Shown here in pieces: positions 16,671 through 24,905 of a stretch of DNA of 64,000 nt. This DNA is from WTFY01 sp965220895 (GTDB taxonomy: Bacteria; Pseudomonadota; Gammaproteobacteria; UBA4575), in NCBI GenBank assembly GCA_965220895.1, contig OZ244850.1, forward strand, positions 1,426,001 to 1,490,000. The letters run 5' to 3'. Position numbers and translations under genes: made by a program. The notes beneath the pieces were generated by a model, which searched no databases, was not told the DNA's origin, and saw nothing but the letters and a program-made list of their open reading frames with translations. Each line of letters opens with the position of its first letter. Position 1 is the stretch's first letter.

Positions 16671-17073
16671 GTTCTAATACAATGTAGTTTCCGTTGTAAC
16701 CGATCTTGCGAGAAACACGCTTGCCTTTGATCGCAATCACCCGCCCGGTCGGAACTTGCGTTGTTCTACCCGAGTTATATGCCTGCTCGGCACGTGAGGG
16801 CACGACACGAGCACCGATTTTGGTCAGCCCCTCCCTAGCTAAAACCGGAAGGGCTTTAGCAGGAATCGTTTTCCCGGTTGCTGAGGATGTCTTGGTCTTT
16901 GCATACAAACCACGGGCAATCTTGATTAGCGACTGCTCAGCAACCAGCTTTCTTAGCACACGGCCTGTCTGGTCACGGTCTGACAAGTCCATGAAGTCCA
17001 TAGGTGTGAAGACCGAATCCTTGCTGCGACTCAGCCTGTATCTAATCCTGCCTTCCAAAGTATTAAGAGCCAT
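16657..17073 (-). CDS. AbiEi/DUF6088-type antitoxin, orphan
   Basis: 138 residues, a start with a good ribosome binding site (GAGGA) 5 bases upstream. The N-terminal winged-helix (RIRYRLSRSKDSVFTPMDFMDL, VLRKLVAEQSLIKIARGLYAKT) and the following VPSRAEQAYNSGRTTQVPTGRV are typical of DUF6088 proteins, the antitoxin and autorepressor of AbiE-like type IV toxin-antitoxin systems. The toxin that should follow is reduced to a fragment at 16569-16670. Two direct TGTGTCGTAT repeats lie 18 bases upstream and probably serve as its operator. It may persist as a free antitoxin or simply be decaying. Confidence 0.82.
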   Translation of the reverse strand: MALNTLEGRIRYRLSRSKDSVFTPMDFMDLSDRDQTGRVLRKLVAEQSLIKIARGLYAKTKTSSATGKTIPAKALPVLAREGLTKIGARVVPSRAEQAYNSGRTTQVPTGRVIAIKGKRVSRKIGYNGNYIVLERATR

Positions 17074-17090
17074 AATCCTCTTCTACAAAT

Positions 17091-17124
17091 ATACGACACA
17101 TAACGAATGCAATTATACGACACA
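17091..17124 (-). promoter_or_regulatory. Probable operator: two direct repeats upstream of the antitoxin
   Basis: The 10-mer TGTGTCGTAT (minus strand) occurs at 17115-17124 and again at 17091-17100, 24 bases apart and in the same direction, just ahead of the DUF6088 gene. AbiEi-type antitoxins repress their own promoter by binding paired repeats, so this is a likely operator. Spacing of about two helical turns fits binding on one face of the DNA. Confidence 0.55.
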
Positions 17125-17183
17125 AAATAAAAAGTTTTTGTGAATAACTATATGTATTATATATAATTATTTAATTAGATAAA

Positions 17184-17200
17184 GTGCTTCGAACACTCCA
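17184..17200. repeat. Left copy of 17-bp target-site duplication
   Basis: GTGCTTCGAACACTCCA lies directly outside the left end of the insertion element and is repeated exactly at 18586-18602. The repeat contains a near-palindrome around TTCGAA. Confidence 0.85.
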
Positions 17201-17250
17201 TGTAGAGAGCACATAATCTGTCCGGTCTTGTAGCACATGATCTGTCCGGT
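17201..17250 (+). repeat. Left terminal inverted repeat with two internal binding-site repeats
   Basis: The end contains two tandem copies of AGCACATRATCTGTCCGGT (17208-17226 and 17232-17250), differing at one base and spaced 24 bases. Both have counterparts at the right end. They are probably the transposase binding sites. Confidence 0.75.
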
Positions 17251-17278
17251 TTACATGGGGCCTCGAAGGAGGTGCCCG

Positions 17279-18073
17279 ATGAGACGGACAGAGTGGTTAC
17301 AGGAGACCCGGAGAATGAGGTTTGAAGAAGCGTATGGGGGCTGGACGGAGCGTCGTCTGAGCCAGGAGGAGGCGGCGCGGCTGCTGGGCGTATGCTCACG
17401 CACGTTCCGCCGGTATATCGACCGTTACGAGGAGGCCGGCCTGGACGGTTTGTGCGACCGGCGTCTGAGCCAGGTGTCGCACCGGCGTGCCCCGGTAGAC
17501 GAGGTGATGCGGCTGGTGGAGCGCTACCGCAGGCAGCACGGGGGCTGGAACGTGAAGCACTTTCACAACTGGTACCGGCGCTCGGGCGGCACCCGCAGCT
17601 ACAGCTGGGTGAAGAACACCCTGCAAGGCGCCGGGGTGGTGCGCAAGGCGCCGCGGCGCGGCGCGCACCGCAAGCGTCGTGACCGGGCGCCATGGCCGGG
17701 CATGATGCTGCACCAGGACGCCAGCACCCATGCCTGGGTGCCGGACCGGCACTGGGACCTGGTGGTGACGATGGATGATGCGACGAATGAGCATGACTCG
17801 ATGTTCTTCTGTGAAGAGGAAGGCACCGCCAGCAGCTTTCGTGGCGTGCGCGAGGTGATCGAGGCCAGGGGCCTGTTCTGTTCGCTGTATACCGACCGGG
17901 CGCACCACTACTGGCATACGCCCAGGGCCGGGGGCAAGGTGGACAAGGAGAAGCCGACGCAGTTCGCCCGCGCCATGGGCCAGCTGGGCATCGACATGAT
18001 CCCGGCCTACTCGCCGCAGGCGAGGGGGCGCTCGGAGCGGGCCTTCCGGACCCGCCTCAGGACCGCCTGGTGA
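17279..18073 (+). pseudogene. Transposase, N-terminal part, frameshifted
   Basis: The start ATG at 17279 has a strong ribosome binding site (AAGGAGG at 17267). The protein opens with helix-turn-helix segments (RRLSQEEAARLLGVCSRTFRRY, LDGLCDRRL) followed by an integrase-type DDE core: HQDASTHAW with the first Asp, LYTDRAHHYWHT with the second, and ARGRSERAF with the Glu. These are typical ISNCY-family features. After AFRT the frame should continue QDRLVKELAAAG, but it runs out of frame and stops at 18073. One missing base between 18053 and 18057 explains this. A programmed -1 shift is possible, but no obvious slippery heptamer is present. Confidence 0.8.
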
Positions 18074-18459
18074 AGGAGCTGGCAGCGGCCGGCATCATGG
18101 ACATGGCCGCCGCCAACCGGTACCTCAGAGAAGTGTACCGGCCGGCGTACAACGCCGAGTTCATGAAGCCTTCCCGCGAGGCAGGCTCGGCCTTCGTCGC
18201 CTGCCAGGATACGGGAGTGCTGGAGGACATCCTGTGCGAGCAGCATGAGCGGGTGGTCGGCAAGGACAACTGCGTGCGCTTTGAGCGGCGCATCCTGCAG
18301 ATCCCGGCGGACCGCCACCGCTGCCACTACATGAAGGTGAAGGTGCGGGTGCTGCGCTATGCGGATGGCCACCTGACCATCCGCCATGGGCCGCGGGAGC
18401 TGGCCCGCTACGAGGCCGACGGCACCCTGCGGGAGTCGAACCTGAAGGCCGCCGCGTAA
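18070..18459 (+). pseudogene. Transposase, C-terminal part, frameshifted
   Basis: 129 codons in the -1 frame relative to the N-terminal part; the frame is open upstream through the overlap, so it is the continuation and has no start of its own. It carries the conserved ISNCY C-terminus: ANRYLREVYRPAYNAEF, EQHERVVGKDNCVRFERRILQ and a region ending RESNLKAAA. Together the two parts make a product of about 390 residues, the expected size for the family. Confidence 0.75.
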
Positions 18460-18479
18460 TGTCCGCCGCGCCGGCCCAT

Positions 18480-18523
18480 CCCTGCAAGGCCCCTCGGGCT
18501 ACGCCCTCCAGGGCCTTGCAGGG
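18480..18523. terminator. Strong hairpin after the transposase gene
   Basis: CCCTGCAAGGCCC (18480-18492) pairs perfectly with GGGCCTTGCAGGG (18511-18523), with an 18-base loop that can itself pair (GGGCTACGCCC). No T-run follows, so it may be a structural end of the transposase mRNA and not a canonical terminator. Confidence 0.5.
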
Positions 18524-18534
18524 AACAGGAAAAA

Positions 18535-18585
18535 AGCGGACAGTCTATGTGCTACTAAACCGGACAAGTCTATTTGCTCTTAACA
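18535..18585 (-). repeat. Right terminal inverted repeat
   Basis: Read inward on the minus strand this end starts TGTTAAGAGCAAATAGACT and contains two TGTCCG blocks that match the two binding-site repeats of the left end. Confidence 0.75.
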
Positions 18586-18602
18586 GTGCTTCGAACACTC
18601 CA
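18586..18602. repeat. Right copy of 17-bp target-site duplication
   Basis: Exact copy of 17184-17200, directly outside the right end of the insertion element. Confidence 0.85.
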
Positions 18603-18724
18603 TATCAGAAATCTAGTAAAAATGAGATAGTCATTTTTCAGTAATGACCTTGGTTTGGCCTGTGCTCAGATACTACTGGGGCCTGATTCGCATCGCTTGG
18701 GACCAAGGTGCTAACCCGTGCTAT

Positions 18725-19987
18725 CTAGTGTGGTGGTAGCAGCAGGGGCTGTAGATACTTGAGGTACCGGTCAAGTACAGAAGCTTTTTCTCGGATAAAC
18801 CGCTGTGCGTTTTCCCCGTACTGGTTTCGTACTTGCGCAGCGCCCAGTAGGTACGCCAGTTGAAGCCCCAGGTCTTGGTTGTCAGAAACCTGGACAACCG
18901 CCTCCGCTTCTTTCAGTTCTCTTGTCTCCAATGCAAAGTTATCGGTATGGGGTCCCACGACCGTACACTTGCCATAGCCAGCGGGTTCAAGGAGGTTGTG
19001 GCCTCCCCGGGAGATCAGTGAACCCCCCACAAATACCAAGCTGGCTTCACTGAAAAGCCCGTCCAACTGGCCGAGGGTGTCGACGATGTAAACATCGGTC
19101 TGCTCTGTAGTGCCACCCTGTTGGCTGTACAAAGCCACCGTCCAGTTTTCTTGTTGCAACTGATGGCACAGGGTTTTGCTGCGCTCCGGGTATCTTGGTG
19201 CGATCACCAGCCGGTGATTTTTCCCTCGCAGAAGCGGCAGGTGTTGTGCTAGCTGCAGTTCCTCGTTTTCGTGTGTGGAGACGGCCAGTAAGAAGGGGTA
19301 CTTGAATGTGGATCGGCAGGGGGACTTGCCAACCCGGGCGGCAGCATATTTCAGGTTGCCGACCACATGCGTCGTACGAGGCTCGGCTCCGAGGTCCAGG
19401 AATCTCAGGTGGTCGTCGTCGGAACGCGCCAGGACCAGGCTCAGGTTCCTCAGCGAAGCCTGTTGTTCGTTCTTGAAGAACCTGCTGGCCCGCAGCGTCT
19501 TCTCTGTCAGCCTCCCGTTGACAATGGCGGTATTGATGCCTTTTTTTGCCGCCTGATAAAACAATGTTGGCCAGATTTCGGTTTCCAGGATCAGTACGCA
19601 GGCTGGACACACACGCCTCAACAGCCGGTTGACCGCAAACGGGTAATCGAGCGGCATGTATACATGCGTGATTCTTTCTTCCGCCTGTTTGGATGCCAGT
19701 TTTGCAGCGGTTGGCGTGTTGGTGGAGATCACCAGATGGTAGTCAGGATACTGGTCATGCAGTCTGAAGATCAGAGGCTTGGCGGCATTGAACTCGCCCA
19801 CTGATGCGCAATGGATCAGGATAGAAGGGGCCTGTACGGGCGGGCAGCCAAAGCCGAAACGCTGCAGGAAGTAACGCCAGCCACCATCTTTCACAGCCCG
19901 GTACACTGTGTAAATGATCGCTACAGGAGCCAGCAGAAGTATCAGCGCCCTGTATCGCAGGGAGGTGTGATGAAGCGGTTTCGACAT
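18725..19987 (-). CDS. waaA: 3-deoxy-D-manno-octulosonic acid transferase
   Basis: 420 residues, the typical WaaA (KdtA) length. It adds Kdo from CMP-Kdo to lipid IVA at the inner face of the inner membrane. An N-terminal membrane anchor is present (residues about 9-25), then ILIHCASVGEFNAAKPL, STNTPTAAKLAS, YMPLDYPFAVNRLLR, LETEIWPTLFYQAAKKG, NGRLTEKTLRASRFF and in the donor domain LAVSTHENEELQL, RYPERSKTL, VFVGGSLISRGGHNLLEPAGYGK and VGPHTDNF. It lies 4 bases downstream of the tolC-like gene, possibly co-transcribed. KdkA, which phosphorylates its product, is 2 kb away across the insertion element. Confidence 0.95.
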   Translation of the reverse strand: MSKPLHHTSLRYRALILLLAPVAIIYTVYRAVKDGGWRYFLQRFGFGCPPVQAPSILIHCASVGEFNAAKPLIFRLHDQYPDYHLVISTNTPTAAKLASKQAEERITHVYMPLDYPFAVNRLLRRVCPACVLILETEIWPTLFYQAAKKGINTAIVNGRLTEKTLRASRFFKNEQQASLRNLSLVLARSDDDHLRFLDLGAEPRTTHVVGNLKYAAARVGKSPCRSTFKYPFLLAVSTHENEELQLAQHLPLLRGKNHRLVIAPRYPERSKTLCHQLQQENWTVALYSQQGGTTEQTDVYIVDTLGQLDGLFSEASLVFVGGSLISRGGHNLLEPAGYGKCTVVGPHTDNFALETRELKEAEAVVQVSDNQDLGLQLAYLLGAAQVRNQYGENAQRFIREKASVLDRYLKYLQPLLLPPH

Positions 19988-19991
19988 CTGG

Positions 19992-21326
19992 CTAATTCAG
20001 CCAATCATCAATTTTGAGTAAATCATCGACGGAAAGGGTTCCCGTGGCCTGCTTGAGCTTTAGCGTATGCAGCAGGTAGTCATAACGCGCGCGTGCATGA
20101 TCCCGCTTGGCACGAAAAGTATCCTGCACAGCGAGTAGCACATCCACCGAAGTGCGTGTACCTGCCTGAAACCCGGCCTCTGCCGCCCGGGCGGCAGCCT
20201 CATTGGATTCCACGGCCGTGGCCAGGGCCTTGACACGACTGATTCCGGAAATCACGTTCAGGTAGGCATCGCGCACGTCCTGAATGGTCTGGCGCCGAAC
20301 CTTCTCGTACTCACTTTGTGCAAGTTCAGCATTGTGTCGAGCCTGCTTCGTGCCGTAATACGTCCTGCCCCCCTGGAAGATCGGCACGCTGAGTTCAAGG
20401 CCCAGCCGAGTGTCCTCCATTTTCCGCGGGCCGGAAATCCCGCCAGTGTCGGCATAGGAGTACGAGCCAACAATGTCGAGTGTCGGGTGATGGCGTGATT
20501 GCTGTAACTTGACTTCCTGGCGGGCAATCCTGCTTGCATGTTCGCTCGATAGCAATGCCAGGTTCTGCTGCAGGCCCTTGGCGATCCAGTCCTCGGTGTT
20601 GTTCGGCGTCGGTGCAACCAGTTCCATGCGCTCAGACAAGGGGAACAGGTTGTCGAGACGTTGTGCAATGATCACCTCCAGGGCTGCCTTGGAGATTTCC
20701 AGTGCATTCAGTGCCTCGATTTCCTTGACCGCGGCTAGATCGTAGGAAGCCTGGGCTTCATGTACGTCCGTGATTGCAATGATGCCGACATGAAAATGCT
20801 GTTTGGCCTGTTTGAGCTGACGGCCTATAGCCTTTTTCTCTGCTTTTTGAAACGTGAGCGCATCCTGTGCAGCGAGTACATCGAAGTAGGCGTCGGCTGT
20901 GCGCACGATCAGATTCTGGTGTGCTGCATCTAGATCGACCCTGGCCTTATCAGCGGTGTTTTGCGCCTGGCGGAACTGCACATAGAAGTCCCGGTGATAC
21001 AGTGCCTGGCTGAGGTTCAGGCTGTAGCCATGCGAGTTGAAATCCACCGTTCTGCCGGGGATCCCAAAGGTTTGTCCCCGGGTTTCGTGTCGGGTATCGG
21101 TTGTATTGGCCTTCAGGGCGGCCTGAGGCAGCAGGTTGGCACGGGCAATCGGTTTTTTCTGGGTCTCTGCCCCGTACCTGGATTCCGCGATTTGGAAATC
21201 GGCATCATGTTGCTTGGCCAGGGCATACACGTCCATCAGGCCCTTTGCCGCGGCAGGCTCCGGTACAACCATCCACAGCGTGGCAAGCAGCAGCACGGAA
21301 AAGTGGGGCAGGGCACTCAGGCGCAT
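19992..21326 (-). CDS. tolC: TolC-family outer-membrane channel protein
   Basis: 444 residues with an N-terminal signal peptide (hydrophobic stretch to about residue 27, AAA-K). TolC proteins form the outer-membrane exit duct for type I secretion and multidrug efflux. Features: the repeated two-fold structure of long helices (AKQHDADFQIAESRYGAE..., NLSQALYHRDFYVQF, and in the second half GLELSVPIFQGGRTYYGTKQA), and the helix-pair motifs AYFDVLAAQDAL and AYLNVISGISRV. The second-half motif with VPIFQGGR is family-typical. It is located between rhodanese and waaA genes; no inner-membrane partner is encoded nearby. Confidence 0.92.
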   Translation of the reverse strand: MRLSALPHFSVLLLATLWMVVPEPAAAKGLMDVYALAKQHDADFQIAESRYGAETQKKPIARANLLPQAALKANTTDTRHETRGQTFGIPGRTVDFNSHGYSLNLSQALYHRDFYVQFRQAQNTADKARVDLDAAHQNLIVRTADAYFDVLAAQDALTFQKAEKKAIGRQLKQAKQHFHVGIIAITDVHEAQASYDLAAVKEIEALNALEISKAALEVIIAQRLDNLFPLSERMELVAPTPNNTEDWIAKGLQQNLALLSSEHASRIARQEVKLQQSRHHPTLDIVGSYSYADTGGISGPRKMEDTRLGLELSVPIFQGGRTYYGTKQARHNAELAQSEYEKVRRQTIQDVRDAYLNVISGISRVKALATAVESNEAAARAAEAGFQAGTRTSVDVLLAVQDTFRAKRDHARARYDYLLHTLKLKQATGTLSVDDLLKIDDWLN

Positions 21327-21353
21327 AACGTATGCAAAGCTCTGTAAGGCGGG

Positions 21354-21677
21354 TCAGTACACGGGCATGGACGGGTCGACTTCCTTTGCCCATCCATCCA
21401 TTCCGGTGGAAAGGTTGATCACCTTGGTAAAATTGTGCCTGGCCAGAAAACCGGCAACCGCACGGCTGCGTATCCCGTGGTGGCAGATGACGACAATTTC
21501 CTGGTCAGGGTCAAGTTCGTGCAGCAGGTCCGGTACCTGTCTCATGGGGACCAGCGTCGTTTTGGGAAGGTGACAGCGTTCATATTCCCAGGGTTCCCTG
21601 ATATCCAGAAGCACCGGCTTGGGCTCGGCAAGTTCCAGATGATCCTTCAGTTCACGCGGGCTGTATTCCGCAAACAT
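21354..21677 (-). CDS. Rhodanese-like sulfurtransferase domain protein
   Basis: 107 residues from the ATG at 21677, which overlaps the stop of pcm (TGATG), so an upstream in-frame ATG at 21749 is rejected. A single rhodanese domain: LLDIREPWEYERCHLPKTTLVPM at the N-terminal side and the active-site loop VICHHGIRSRAVAGFLARHNF, where Cys (around residue 66) carries the persulfide. Proteins of this type, related to GlpE/PspE, move sulfane sulfur in the cytoplasm. Coupling with pcm is commonly seen in gammaproteobacteria upstream of tolC. Confidence 0.88.
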   Translation of the reverse strand: MFAEYSPRELKDHLELAEPKPVLLDIREPWEYERCHLPKTTLVPMRQVPDLLHELDPDQEIVVICHHGIRSRAVAGFLARHNFTKVINLSTGMDGWAKEVDPSMPVY

Positions 21678-22375
21678 CACAGCTGAAAGGCCCTGGGCTC
21701 TTCGGGGCCGACCAGGGGAGGCAGGTTGGTTTCGAACAGGGTTGTGCAATGCAGCCCCTGCAGGTCCACCCGGGTCAGCAGTTGTGCCTGCATGGCCGGG
21801 GCATCTCCCGTGACCACAAATATCCGTCCACCCGCGGTCAGCCGGCTTTCAAAGCTATTCCGGTACACTGGCATGGAGGCGGTCACGGCGATCACGTCGT
21901 ATTGCCTGTCTGCACATTCATTGATGGCATCACCTTGAATAAGGCTGACATTTTCAACTTCCAGGTTTTGCAAGGTGCTTTGAGCCTTCATCGACAGGTC
22001 TTCAAACCACTCGATGGTGTCCACGTGGGTGCCCAGTCTGGCAAGACAGGCAGTCACGAACCCGCTGCCCGTACCGATTTCAAGGACCCTGTCGCCCGAC
22101 TTGACCTGCAAAGCCTGAAGCATGCGCGCCTCGACTTTCGGGGCCATCATGCATTGCCCGCATGAAAGGGGAATCTCCAGGTCGGAAAATGTCAGGTTGC
22201 GATACTGGTCGGGAACGAACAGTTCGCGGGGGGTTTGCCGGATCACTTCCAGCACATCCGTATCCAGAACGTCCCAGGGACGTATCTGCTGCTTGATCAT
22301 GTTAAATCTGGCTTGTTCGATATCCACGGGCCTATTTATACTCTGATACGTATGTTCTTCGGCAGGCGTTTGCAA
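21677..22375 (-). CDS. pcm: Protein-L-isoaspartate O-methyltransferase
   Basis: 232 residues. A SAM-dependent enzyme that methylates isoaspartyl residues so that damaged proteins can be repaired. Motifs: the N-terminal ARFNMIKQQIRPWDVLD, RELFVPDQYRNL, CMMAPKVEARMLQAL and the SAM-binding core RVLEIGTGSGFVTACLARLG (about 96-115), then VIAVTASMP and GGRIFVVTGD. The replacement of the usual ISAPH loop by PLSCGQCMMAP is common in the group that sits beside rhodanese and tolC. Divergent from waaF with only 22 bases between the annotated starts. Confidence 0.9.
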   Translation of the reverse strand: MQTPAEEHTYQSINRPVDIEQARFNMIKQQIRPWDVLDTDVLEVIRQTPRELFVPDQYRNLTFSDLEIPLSCGQCMMAPKVEARMLQALQVKSGDRVLEIGTGSGFVTACLARLGTHVDTIEWFEDLSMKAQSTLQNLEVENVSLIQGDAINECADRQYDVIAVTASMPVYRNSFESRLTAGGRIFVVTGDAPAMQAQLLTRVDLQGLHCTTLFETNLPPLVGPEEPRAFQL

Positions 22376-22397
22376 ACTATATCAACATCATCCGTGC

Positions 22398-23510
22398 GTG
22401 AGCTACAGGCCCGTCGATGCACGGCAATATACTGGAAAAACAAACAGGTTTCATGAATCCGGTGCGGTACCGCAAATACTCTTGAACGCGAGGAAAATTC
22501 TGATTATCGGCCCAGCCTGGGTGGGCGACATGGTGATGGTGCAGAGCCTGTTCATGTCCCTGAAACATCAGCATCCCGGGCATGTCATCGATGTAGCGGC
22601 CCCGCCCTGGTCCGCCCCGGTGCTCGCACGCATGCCCGAGGTCAGCGATATTATCGAGGTCGATATAGGCCACGGGGAGCTGGGCCTGCTCAAGCGCAGG
22701 CGCATCGGCCGGGCACTGCGTGACCGATACGACCAGTCCATCGTTTTGCCGAGGTCTTTCAAGTCCGCGCTGATCCCTTACTTTGCCGGCATCCCGCAGC
22801 GAACCGCGTACCGCGGAGAGATGCGTTACGGTGTCATCAACGACATGAGGGTACTCGATACGGAGGTCACGTACAAGGCCGTGGAACGATATGTGAATCT
22901 GGGCGCCGACCCGTCACTGCCGCCCCATCCCCCCGAGATCCGTTTCCCCAGGCTGCGGGTGCATGAGGGCAAGCGCCGCAAGGCCGCCGTGCGGCTCGGG
23001 ATCCGCGAGGCGACGCCCAGTATCGCATTGATGCCAGGGGCAGAATTCGGACCCTCCAAACGCTGGCCGACCGAATATTTTGGCAAGCTGGCCAAGCAGT
23101 TTGGACAGGAGGGATTTGAGGTCTACGTGTTTGGCTCTTCCAAGGATCATGACATCGGTCAGGAGGTGGTCAGCGCATCGGACGGAAGTGCCAAAAATCT
23201 ATGTGGACAGACCAGTCTTGAAGAGGTGATCGACCTGCTTTCACTGGCAAGCGTTGCCATCACCAACGACTCGGGACTGATGCATATCGCCAGCGCGGTC
23301 GGCCGGCCGGTAGTGGCCATCTACGGTTCCATCACGCCCGAGTACACGCCGCCATTGTCCAGTATTGCACGAACCCAGTACCTGGACCTGGCGTGTAGTC
23401 CCTGTTGGAAAAAGCAGTGTCCTTATGGGCACTACAACTGCCTGCGCGATATCGCGGTACACCGGGTCTATGAGAGTGCAAGAGAATTGCTGGAGATCAG
23501 GTCTGCCTAG
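22398..23510 (+). CDS. waaF: ADP-heptose:LPS heptosyltransferase II
   Basis: 370 residues from the ATG; a TTG at 22482 would give the more usual N-terminus just before ARKILIIGPAWVGDMVMVQSLF, so the true start is uncertain. GT9 enzyme adding the second heptose to the lipopolysaccharide inner core. Motifs: RSFKSALIPYFAGIPQRTAYRGEMR, IALMPGAEFGPSKRWPTEYFGKLA, the donor loop SVAITNDSGLMHIASAVGRPVVAIYGS and the Cys-rich CSPCWKKQCPYGHYNCLRDI close to the C-terminus, all typical of WaaF. Its TAG stop overlaps the stop of the convergent radical SAM gene in the palindrome CTAG. Confidence 0.93.
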   Translation: MSYRPVDARQYTGKTNRFHESGAVPQILLNARKILIIGPAWVGDMVMVQSLFMSLKHQHPGHVIDVAAPPWSAPVLARMPEVSDIIEVDIGHGELGLLKRRRIGRALRDRYDQSIVLPRSFKSALIPYFAGIPQRTAYRGEMRYGVINDMRVLDTEVTYKAVERYVNLGADPSLPPHPPEIRFPRLRVHEGKRRKAAVRLGIREATPSIALMPGAEFGPSKRWPTEYFGKLAKQFGQEGFEVYVFGSSKDHDIGQEVVSASDGSAKNLCGQTSLEEVIDLLSLASVAITNDSGLMHIASAVGRPVVAIYGSITPEYTPPLSSIARTQYLDLACSPCWKKQCPYGHYNCLRDIAVHRVYESARELLEIRSA

Positions 23511-24898
23511 AGAAAGTAATCCGCACGATCAAAACTGGCATCCAGCTGGTCCAGCTTTTCCGGGTGATTGATCAAGTCCTCGATAAACCAGTTGGCGTGG
23601 TTGTATAGACAGGTCACGTCCTTGCACTCTTCGGTGGCATCGAACGTCTCGATCAGCCGCAAGGTATTCCTCTGTGCGGTCAGCAGGCTGTCCGGCGTGG
23701 CATAGGCGTGTTTGCCCCCGATCAGCGCCTGCGGGACATGGCGGTACACCGGGCAGTTGAAGATGCCGAGCGGACTGACCACCTGCCGGAAATACTGCAT
23801 GTGGCAATTGTGGGGCTGTTGGCTGTAGTTCATGTACGTGCCGTTTTCCAGCACTCTCAGGTTGGTGCTTTCCACGACTGCAAAGTTTTCATCTTCCAGT
23901 TTTTGAGCTTCGTGGATGGCATTGTGGATCTTCGCCATCGTCGAGGCCACATGTTCTTGCCCCTTCTCGATGCCGACCACTTCGGCATTGTTCAGCTCGG
24001 AACGCGTGAGAAACGGCTTGTAGGAGATGTAGTCGAACCGGTGCTGCTTGGCCAGTTGTGCCGCAGCCACCATTTCATCGACATTCTCGATGATTCCCGT
24101 ATCGTTGGTTTCGCAGTCTTGCCATACGATGATGTAGCTGAAACCGATCATGAGGTCAGGGTTGAGTTCCTTGATGGGGGGGATGTGTTCGCAAATCCAC
24201 TCCAGCGTGCACTTTTTGCTGCCCGGCTTGTGCATGGCGCGGAAGGTTTCATTGGTGCCGGAATCCAGTGAAAGCCGCACCCAGTCGCGCTTTTGCAATA
24301 CGTCGGCGACTGCCTGGATCTTTCTCATCATGCTGCCGTTGGTGACCACACCGATCTGTACATCCATGGCCTTCAGGTGACGCACGACATCCTCGAATCC
24401 CTTGTAGGCCGTGGGTTCACCGCCGCCAATGATGATCACGGAACGCAATCCATGGTTCACCAGCTGGGTCAGGGAATCCTTGAGCAACTCATGCTCGTAG
24501 TTGATGTTCTTGTTCAGGATGTCCATGTCCACGCAATGATCGCAGCGGTAGTTGCAGGCGGTGGTCACATCCAGGTTGATGGAAACCGGTGCATGTCGGG
24601 GCGCACTTTCCAGTGCCTGCTCAAAGGTCATGGCATCCGCCGCATAGCCCTCTCGCCACTGTACCTGCCAGCGCACATACTCTTTCAGGTTTTCCAGTAC
24701 CTCGGGCTGGCGGAGTTTGCCCATGAAGTCATGCAGCGGAGACAACTCTGTCTGTTTCTCAACCCGGTGTTCTGCGGTTTTTACGTGCAGGGGTTGCACG
24801 GCAGCGTCCGGGTTCGACCGCAGGCCGAACTTGCTGTAGTTGATCAACGGCGAAACCTTGATCAGCACCTCGCCACTTTCAGAGTGTATTTTTTCCAT
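23507..24898 (-). CDS. Radical SAM protein with C-terminal cysteine cluster, function unknown
   Basis: 463 residues. The radical SAM [4Fe-4S] site is CNYRCDHC (C115, C119, C122), followed by IIIGGGEPTAY (the GGE motif), VVTNGSMM and RLSLDSGT. The C-terminal third holds further cysteines at about 365, 382, 425 and 430 (HNCHMQYF, NCPVYRH, EECKDVTC), which could bind an auxiliary cluster as in SPASM/twitch enzymes. The N-terminal 100 residues are an unassigned extension. The gene follows the Gfo/Idh oxidoreductase gene by 7 bases, so both very likely act in one pathway. No precursor peptide is visible nearby, so a small-molecule or sugar substrate is more likely than a peptide; this is inference. 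Confidence 0.85.
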   Translation of the reverse strand: MEKIHSESGEVLIKVSPLINYSKFGLRSNPDAAVQPLHVKTAEHRVEKQTELSPLHDFMGKLRQPEVLENLKEYVRWQVQWREGYAADAMTFEQALESAPRHAPVSINLDVTTACNYRCDHCVDMDILNKNINYEHELLKDSLTQLVNHGLRSVIIIGGGEPTAYKGFEDVVRHLKAMDVQIGVVTNGSMMRKIQAVADVLQKRDWVRLSLDSGTNETFRAMHKPGSKKCTLEWICEHIPPIKELNPDLMIGFSYIIVWQDCETNDTGIIENVDEMVAAAQLAKQHRFDYISYKPFLTRSELNNAEVVGIEKGQEHVASTMAKIHNAIHEAQKLEDENFAVVESTNLRVLENGTYMNYSQQPHNCHMQYFRQVVSPLGIFNCPVYRHVPQALIGGKHAYATPDSLLTAQRNTLRLIETFDATEECKDVTCLYNHANWFIEDLINHPEKLDQLDASFDRADYFL

Positions 24899-24905
24899 GG
24901 GCTGG

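Larger units (their letters stand above)
17201..18585 (+). mobile_element. ISNCY/IS1202-like insertion sequence, 1385 bp
   Basis: Both ends are identifiable. The left end starts TGTAGAGAGCACATA and the right end, read inward, TGTTAAGAGCAAATA; the two align over about 50 bases with one gap. The element is bounded by an exact 17-bp duplication of target DNA, longer than most IS families make but in keeping with the long duplications reported for IS1202-like elements. It holds one transposase gene, split by a frameshift. It interrupts AT-rich intergenic DNA between the antitoxin gene and waaA. GC content and codon use are much higher than in the flanking DNA. Confidence 0.85.
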
